DNA from: JANSYA01 sp965243385
Lineage (GTDB): Bacteria > Spirochaetota > Leptospiria > Leptospirales > Leptonemataceae
Assembly (NCBI GenBank): GCA_965243385.1
Contig: CBDEUV010000002.1
Span: 4,774,001-4,838,000, forward strand
Length of the DNA: 64,000 bases
Direction: 5' to 3'
Both the position numbers and the translations under genes were made by a program. Position 1 is the first letter of the stretch. Each line of letters starts with the position of its first letter. This document shows positions 59,951 to 64,000 of the stretch, in pieces. The notes under the pieces are model-generated. The model made no database searches. It saw nothing but the letters and a program-made list of their open reading frames with translations, and was not told where the DNA came from.

Positions 59951-61225
59951 ATGATACAACAAACCACTCAATCCCGCGCCCATATCGCCGAGAGCGATCC
60001 GGAAGTGCTTGAAATTCTCGCGGACGAAGACCGTCGTCAGGAGCAATCGCTCGAGATGATCGCTTCCGAGAATTTCGTCAGCCGTCCCGTGCTCGAAGCC
60101 TATAGCTCGACGCTGACCAATAAATACGCCGAAGGTTATCCCGGCCGTCGCTATTATAACGGCTGCGATCACGCCGATCGTATCGAAGCGCTGGCCATCG
60201 AACGCATTAAGAAGCTCTTCGGCGCGAAATTCGCGAACGTGCAGCCGCACTCCGGCGCCCAGGCGAATATGGCGGTGTTTCAGGGCTTTCTAAAAGCCGG
60301 CGATACCTTCCTGGGCATGGATCTCGCGCACGGCGGTCACCTCTCGCACGGATCGAAAGTTAATTTTTCCGGCCGCTATTTCAACGTCGTCAGCTACGGC
60401 GTGAGCAAAGAAACGCATTTGATCGATTATGATGAAGTACGGCGTCTGGCGGTCGAGAGCAAACCGAAGCTGATCGTCGCCGGCTTTTCGGCTTATCCGC
60501 GTGAACTGGATTTCGTGAAATTCCGTGAAATCGCCGACGAAGTCGGAGCGGTGCTGCTGGCGGATATCGCTCATATCGCGGGGCTGGTCGCCGTGGGCGA
60601 ACATCCCACCAGTATCGACGTGGCGCACATCACCACGACGACCACTCACAAAACGCTGCGCGGCCCCCGGGGCGGTTTGATTCTTTCCAATAGCGAAGAG
60701 CACAACAAACTCATGAATTCGCGCGTATTTCCCGGAACCCAGGGCGGACCGCTGATGCACGTCATCGCGGCGAAGGCCGTCGCATTCGGCGAAGCGCTGC
60801 GCCCCGAATTCAAGACCTATATTCAGAATGTGAAAGCCAACGCCCGGGCCCTTGCGGAAACCTTTTTGAGCCGCGGACTGGACGTGGTCAGCGGCGGCAC
60901 GGACAATCACATCGTGCTTTTGGACGTGACCCGCGCGGGTTGCACCGGGGCCGTCGCGGCCGACGCGCTCGACGAAGCCGGCATCACCGTGAATAAAAAC
61001 GCGATTCCCTTCGATCCGCATCCCCCGGCGGTCACTTCCGGGATTCGTCTGGGCAGTCCGGCGCTGACGACCCGCGGCTTCGGACCGGACGAATTTCGCG
61101 CGGTGGGCAATCTGATCTGCGATTTGTTACAAAACGTCGAAGACGCCGCTACGAAAGAGCGGGTCCAGGGCGCGGTCGCCGAACTGGCCGGTCGCTTTCC
61201 CATGGATCGGTTTCGCCTGGATTGA
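59951..61225 (+). CDS. glyA: Serine hydroxymethyltransferase
   Basis: A 424-residue PLP enzyme of the usual length. The N-terminal part has LEMIASENFVSRPVLEA and LTNKYAEGYPGRRYYNGC, and the Schiff-base Lys lies in ITTTTTHKTLRGPRGGLI. VTSGIRLGSPALTTRGFG is the typical C-terminal region. It interconverts serine and glycine with tetrahydrofolate, linking to the folate gene pabB nearby. The gap before the infC promoter has no terminator that I can clearly identify. Confidence 0.96.
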   Translation: MIQQTTQSRAHIAESDPEVLEILADEDRRQEQSLEMIASENFVSRPVLEAYSSTLTNKYAEGYPGRRYYNGCDHADRIEALAIERIKKLFGAKFANVQPHSGAQANMAVFQGFLKAGDTFLGMDLAHGGHLSHGSKVNFSGRYFNVVSYGVSKETHLIDYDEVRRLAVESKPKLIVAGFSAYPRELDFVKFREIADEVGAVLLADIAHIAGLVAVGEHPTSIDVAHITTTTTHKTLRGPRGGLILSNSEEHNKLMNSRVFPGTQGGPLMHVIAAKAVAFGEALRPEFKTYIQNVKANARALAETFLSRGLDVVSGGTDNHIVLLDVTRAGCTGAVAADALDEAGITVNKNAIPFDPHPPAVTSGIRLGSPALTTRGFGPDEFRAVGNLICDLLQNVEDAATKERVQGAVAELAGRFPMDRFRLD

Positions 61226-61295
61226 TCCCGGTCGAAGCCGCGGCGGCGGCAGGCAATCGTCATATTGCGCGAAATCGCCTCGCAGGAAATATTGC

Positions 61296-61323
61296 TTGCA
61301 GGGGCCTTTGACCCTGGTATAAT
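61296..61323 (+). promoter_or_regulatory. Candidate sigma70 promoter of the infC operon
   Basis: TTGCAG at 61296-61301 and a perfect TATAAT at 61318-61323 are 16 bases apart. The infC start (61374) follows with a good CGGAGG ribosome-binding site. Confidence 0.65.
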
Positions 61324-61373
61324 GAGAAAAAGAATTGCAAATATGCAGCCCCATACTTGTGCCGGAGGTTTAA

Positions 61374-62063
61374 TTGGCCAGACGTAGATTTAACAGCGCG
61401 CCCCCGCGGGCGAAAGAACCGCGCATAAACGGTCGAATTAACGCGCAGAAGCTGCGCGTCATCGTGGATAACGAAGCCCGGGTCTATACCCGGGAAGAAG
61501 CTCTGAAAGTGGCGCAAAGCATGGGGCTCGACCTGGTCGAAGTTTCTCCGGATCAAGATCCGCCCGTCTGCAAGATTATCGACTACGGCAAATACAAGTA
61601 CGAGCAGCAAAAGAAAAAGAAAGAGGCCGCGAAGAACCAGCACACCATCCAGATCAAAGAGGTGAAGCTGCGGCCGAAGATCGCGGACAACGACTACGAT
61701 CTGAAACGGCGCAACGCCCTCAGTTTTCTGGAGCAGGGTGACAAAGTCAAAGTGACTCTGCGTTTTCGCGGCCGTGAGATTACTCACCCGGAACTCGGCA
61801 TGCGTCTCATGAAGCGGCTCGCCGAAGACCTGAAAGAGTACGGGGTCGTAGAGGCCCATGCCCGCCAGGACGGCCGTCAGATTGTAATGGTGCTCGCGCC
61901 GAAGCCCGGCCTGAAGCTCAAGAAAAAGCCCGAACCGGAAAGCGCCGCGAAAAAGGGCGATTCTGAAAAAGGCAAAAAGGCCCCCGAGGGCGCCGAAGGC
62001 GCTTCCAAAAAGGCTCCGGAAAAAGCCCCACAAAACGCTCCTAAAGAGGGCGTCGGCAGCTAA
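61374..62063 (+). CDS. infC: Translation initiation factor IF-3
   Basis: A 229-residue protein. The N domain begins RRRFNSAPPRAKEPRING and contains SMGLDLVEVSPDQDPPVCKI; the C domain has IQIKEVKLRPKIADNDYDLK and FLEQGDKVKVTLRFRGREI. It keeps 50S subunits off the 30S during initiation. The start is a TTG at 61374, preceded by CCGGAGG; a non-ATG start is typical of infC, where it allows autoregulation. The last ~55 residues are a Lys/Ala/Glu/Pro-rich extension (about 175-229) that bacterial IF-3 does not usually have. Confidence 0.95.
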   Translation: MARRRFNSAPPRAKEPRINGRINAQKLRVIVDNEARVYTREEALKVAQSMGLDLVEVSPDQDPPVCKIIDYGKYKYEQQKKKKEAAKNQHTIQIKEVKLRPKIADNDYDLKRRNALSFLEQGDKVKVTLRFRGREITHPELGMRLMKRLAEDLKEYGVVEAHARQDGRQIVMVLAPKPGLKLKKKPEPESAAKKGDSEKGKKAPEGAEGASKKAPEKAPQNAPKEGVGS

Positions 62064-62077
62064 TTCTTTAAAAGAAG

Positions 62078-62157
62078 TTGCTGAAAAAGCGGCTTCTGAG
62101 AGCCTGACTGGCTCGCGATCGATTTCGGCCCGTTTTCGCCGAATTTACGTTCAGCAA
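62078..62157 (+). promoter_or_regulatory. Structured leader between infC and rpmI
   Basis: TTGCTGAA at 62078-62085 pairs with TTCAGCAA at 62150-62157, enclosing a short hairpin GAGCC/GGCTC at 62100-62114. It ends 20 bases before the rpmI start and could mediate ribosomal-protein (L20-type) control. Confidence 0.45.
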
Positions 62158-62177
62158 GTCATACTGAGTACACTATT

Positions 62178-62375
62178 ATGCCGAAGATGAAAACCAATCG
62201 GGCGGCTGCGAAGCGCTTCCGTTTCACCGCCTCCGGAAAAGCCAAGCGTTCCAGCGCTTTTAAGAATCACATTCTGACCAAAAAGAGCCAGGAACGCAAG
62301 CGCCGTCTGCGCGGCACCGGCATGGTTCACGAAGCGGACCTGAAAGAAGTCAAGGACCTGCTGCCCTACGGCTGA
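62178..62375 (+). CDS. rpmI: Ribosomal protein bL35
   Basis: A 65-residue basic protein with the typical start MPKMKTNRAAAKRFRFTASG, then SSAFKNHILTKKSQERKRRL and a C-terminal DLKEVKDLLPYG. It is a component of the 50S subunit. The infC-rpmI-rplT order is standard. The gap to rplT is about 156 bases, wider than usual, and contains a small hairpin (AATTATT at 62434-62440 with AATAATT at 62453-62459). Confidence 0.97.
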   Translation: MPKMKTNRAAAKRFRFTASGKAKRSSAFKNHILTKKSQERKRRLRGTGMVHEADLKEVKDLLPYG

Positions 62376-62531
62376 GGTGTTCATTCGATTCGGTGTGGAG
62401 CGTCGACTCCCCCGAATCCCTCCAATTTCCCCGAATTATTGCACAACTACTGAATAATTGAAGATCGGGCTCCGGTCGGCTGGCGAATTTTCGGACGCCG
62501 CCCGTATTGCTCGACCCAGGAACGAACGAAA

Positions 62532-62873
62532 ATGAGAGCCAGGAACGGAAAGGTCCATCTGAATCGCCGGAAGAAGCTGCTGAAGCAGGCCAAAGGCTTT
62601 CGGGGCGCCCGCCACAGACTGCAGAAAGCGGCCCAGCAGGCCGTGCTCAAAGCGGGCATGCACGCTTATGTTTCCCGTCGCCAGAAGAAACGGGAAATGC
62701 GCGCGCTCTGGATCGTTCGCATCAATGCGGCCGCGCGTGAGAACGGCGTTTCGTATTCGAAGCTGATGAATAATCTGAACAAAGCCGGCGTGGCGATGGA
62801 TCGCAAGTCTCTGGCTGAAATCGCCTACTCGGATCCCGCAGCATTCAAATCTCTCGTGGAAGCCACGAGCTAA
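62532..62873 (+). CDS. rplT: Ribosomal protein bL20
   Basis: A 113-residue basic protein. KAKGFRGARHRLQKAAQQAV-like patterns, the SRRQKKREMRALWIVRINAA region and the C-terminal SKLMNNLNKAGVAMDRKSLA mark bL20. It helps early 50S assembly and represses its own operon in several bacteria. The N-terminus starts MRARNGKVHLNRRKKLLKQ, slightly shorter than the common MARVKRG type. The stop codon lies inside the first palindrome of the array that follows. Confidence 0.96.
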   Translation: MRARNGKVHLNRRKKLLKQAKGFRGARHRLQKAAQQAVLKAGMHAYVSRRQKKREMRALWIVRINAAARENGVSYSKLMNNLNKAGVAMDRKSLAEIAYSDPAAFKSLVEATS

Positions 62874-62981
62874 GAGCTCGTAGAGTCTACCAGCTGAAAG
62901 CTGGGAGACTGTCGAAGCGACCAGCTGAGAGCTCATCGAGGCCACGAGCTAAGAGCTCGTAGAGTCTACCAGCTGAAAGCT
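62862..62981. repeat. Array of AGCT-NNN-AGCT palindromes after rplT
   Basis: Five 11-base units of the form AGCTNNNAGCT occur at 62868, 62892, 62923, 62947 and 62971, spaced 24, 31, 24 and 24 bases. A 41-base segment (62862-62902) is exactly repeated at 62941-62981. Two units extend to perfect 15-base hairpins (62866-62880 and 62890-62904). The first unit contains the rplT stop. Confidence 0.8.
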
Positions 62982-63046
62982 CGCAGCGGCCATTGGCCAG
63001 ATCAGAGCGTCGCGATGGACTGAAAGGTTTTCAGGAAAATCGCCCG

Positions 63047-63076
63047 AAAGGCTCCGGTATTACCGGGGCCTTTTTT
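63047..63076 (+). terminator. Intrinsic terminator of the infC-rpmI-rplT operon
   Basis: AAAGGCTCCGGTA pairs with TACCGGGGCC followed by TTTTTT at 63071-63076 (one wobble pair in the stem). It lies after the palindrome array, so the array is part of the transcript. Confidence 0.8.
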
Positions 63077-63416
63077 GCGTACTGCGATCGGCGGACCGCG
63101 TCGGCCGAGCCGCGTGCAGGCCGGGGTTTCATGGCCGGCCGTGTCGGGCCGGGCGGGGAAGGCCGCTTCGCGCTGGCCGCAAGAGCGGGCCGCCGCCGAT
63201 CTTATGTCTGATTAGCGACTCGATTCGCGCCGCAGCGACCGATGACGCGCGCAAGCCGGGAAGAATACTCCGCTTGAGAGCTCGCATTTTTATTTTTGGG
63301 CGGCCTTAAAAAAAACTTCTTGTTTTCGCGATTCGCGCCGTCATTAGGAGTATCGCGCCGGACGCTATGAGCCGGCCCTTTTCCCCGTAATATACCGGAT
63401 TTTGGAGTAGTTATAC
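63077..63416. other. Intergenic region before the coiled-coil gene
   Basis: About 340 bases after the terminator. No convincing gene: the plus-strand frame from 62993 to 63211 crosses the terminator and reads as Arg/Gly-rich noise. A run of eight A bases lies near 63308. No clear promoter, tRNA or repeat was found. Confidence 0.5.
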
Positions 63417-64000
63417 ATGATCACCATCGAACAACTGGATGAACTCGAAGGCAGAATCCTCCGCGCGCTGGAGTTAATCGGCGACCTGCGTTCTGAGAAT
63501 TCCAGACTCGAATCGGAAAATGAAACGCTCCGCAAAGAACACGACGAGCTGAAGCTGGCTCTCGAAGAGAAAGAGAAGGCTTTCAACGACGTCAAGGTTC
63601 AACTCGACGAAACCTCGCGCGAACTCAACGAGCTCAAAGCGCGCGAAGAGGTCCTCGAAAAGAAAATCACCGAAATGCTCGGACGTCTGTCCACCATGCC
63701 GGCCGGCGGCACGGCTTCCTCCGCGGCTTCCGGAGCCGCGGCTGCGGCTGGCGGCGCGGCAATGGCTGCGGCCGCTGCTCCGGCACCTGCCGCTGAGCCC
63801 GAACCCGCACCGGAACCGGAACCCGTCGCTGCGGCTCCTGAACCGGAGCCGGTCGCGCCCGCCGCTCCGGCGCCGGCCGCCGAACCGGAAGACGAAGACG
63901 AAAGCGTGGTCATCATCGAAGACGATCTGCCCGAAGCCCGCGCCGCGGAAACGCCCGTCTCGGAGCCCGCACCCGAAAAAGAAGATGAGATCATCATTCT
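63417..64000 (+). CDS. ZapB-like coiled-coil protein with acidic Ala/Pro-rich tail (truncated by window edge)
   Basis: The ATG at 63417 has GGAG at 63404-63407 upstream, and the frame runs open to the end of the window (194 codons so far). Residues 1-75 are a strong coiled coil with heptad repeats (LESENETLRKEHDELKLALE, KEKAFNDVKVQLDETSRELN), similar in style to ZapB or DUF904 cell-division proteins. The rest is Ala-rich and then Glu/Pro-rich (PAAEPEPAPEPEPV), ending in very acidic stretches. No signal peptide. A cell-division link is suggested by the coiled coil only. Confidence 0.75.
   Translation, partial: MITIEQLDELEGRILRALELIGDLRSENSRLESENETLRKEHDELKLALEEKEKAFNDVKVQLDETSRELNELKAREEVLEKKITEMLGRLSTMPAGGTASSAASGAAAAAGGAAMAAAAAPAPAAEPEPAPEPEPVAAAPEPEPVAPAAPAPAAEPEDEDESVVIIEDDLPEARAAETPVSEPAPEKEDEIII

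Noticed and set aside
62862..62981. CRISPR-like direct repeats after rplT
   Set aside because: Only two copies of a 41-base block with one spacer-like gap, no cas genes, and each block contains internal palindromes. It is a local repeat array, not CRISPR.
62993..63211. Small plus-strand frame downstream of rplT
   Set aside because: It runs through the operon terminator and has low-complexity Arg/Gly content with no ribosome-binding site.

Overview
The window is about 64 kb of high-GC bacterial DNA, almost entirely protein-coding, with genes on both strands in short operons. The best clue to the host is the spiro-SPASM protein at 23028-24689, a family known from spirochaetes. It is supported by several Cys-anchored lipoproteins with loose lipoboxes, an OmpA/PD40 protein, DUF2147 proteins and many secreted proteins of unknown function. 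I infer a free-living or environmental member of the Spirochaetota, possibly Leptospirales-like. This is a protein-family inference, since no rRNA or tRNA gene was found.

Layout. 1-6.2 kb: the tail of an unrecognised gene, two close SGNH-hydrolase paralogues flanking a membrane-anchored coiled-coil protein, and a HEAT-repeat lipoprotein. 6.2-12 kb: a DUF1761 protein with an ECF sigma factor, an EEP-family phosphatase/nuclease, a chemoreceptor and carA. 12-21 kb: a repeat element, an OmpA/PD40 protein, a small lipoprotein, a peptidoglycan-binding protein, Hsp20, a neutral ceramidase, an AraC regulator and a STAS protein. 20.7-24.7 kb: dus, a SurA-like lipoprotein and spiro-SPASM. 24.7-31 kb: a DCC oxidoreductase fused to a membrane domain, a membrane-bound AraC regulator, a linalool dehydratase/isomerase homologue, a SpsF-like cytidylyltransferase with a PseG-like protein, and a 1-Cys peroxiredoxin. 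31-39.9 kb: an alpha/beta hydrolase, a lytic transglycosylase, a histidine-phosphatase operon, a DegT-fold protein without its PLP lysine, a sterol-desaturase-family enzyme and a DMP19-like protein. 39.9-46.5 kb: manA, three consecutive DUF2147-type genes, tilS, an acyltransferase, and a CBS/HNH pair. 46.5-56 kb: a second repeat element, an outer-membrane barrel, a FabG-like reductase, a LolA-like protein, an NAGS-type acetyltransferase, a serine-hydrolase-fold protein with its catalytic residues replaced, NDH-2 and typA. 56-64 kb: a pabB-pabC fusion, an anti-sigma-type kinase, a lipoate ligase, glyA, infC-rpmI-rplT, and the start of a ZapB-like coiled-coil protein.

The housekeeping part (carA, manA, tilS, typA, glyA, infC-rpmI-rplT) is conventional. 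The interest lies in a set of proteins that keep a fold but lose catalytic residues (spiro-SPASM, DegT-like, beta-lactamase-like, NAGK-like), an isoprenoid-type lyase homologue unexpected in a spirochaete, a duplicated active-site motif in PabB, paired inverted repeats at 12.1 and 46.6 kb, and an array of small palindromes after rplT. No CRISPR array, prophage, transposase, integrase or recognisable defence system was found.
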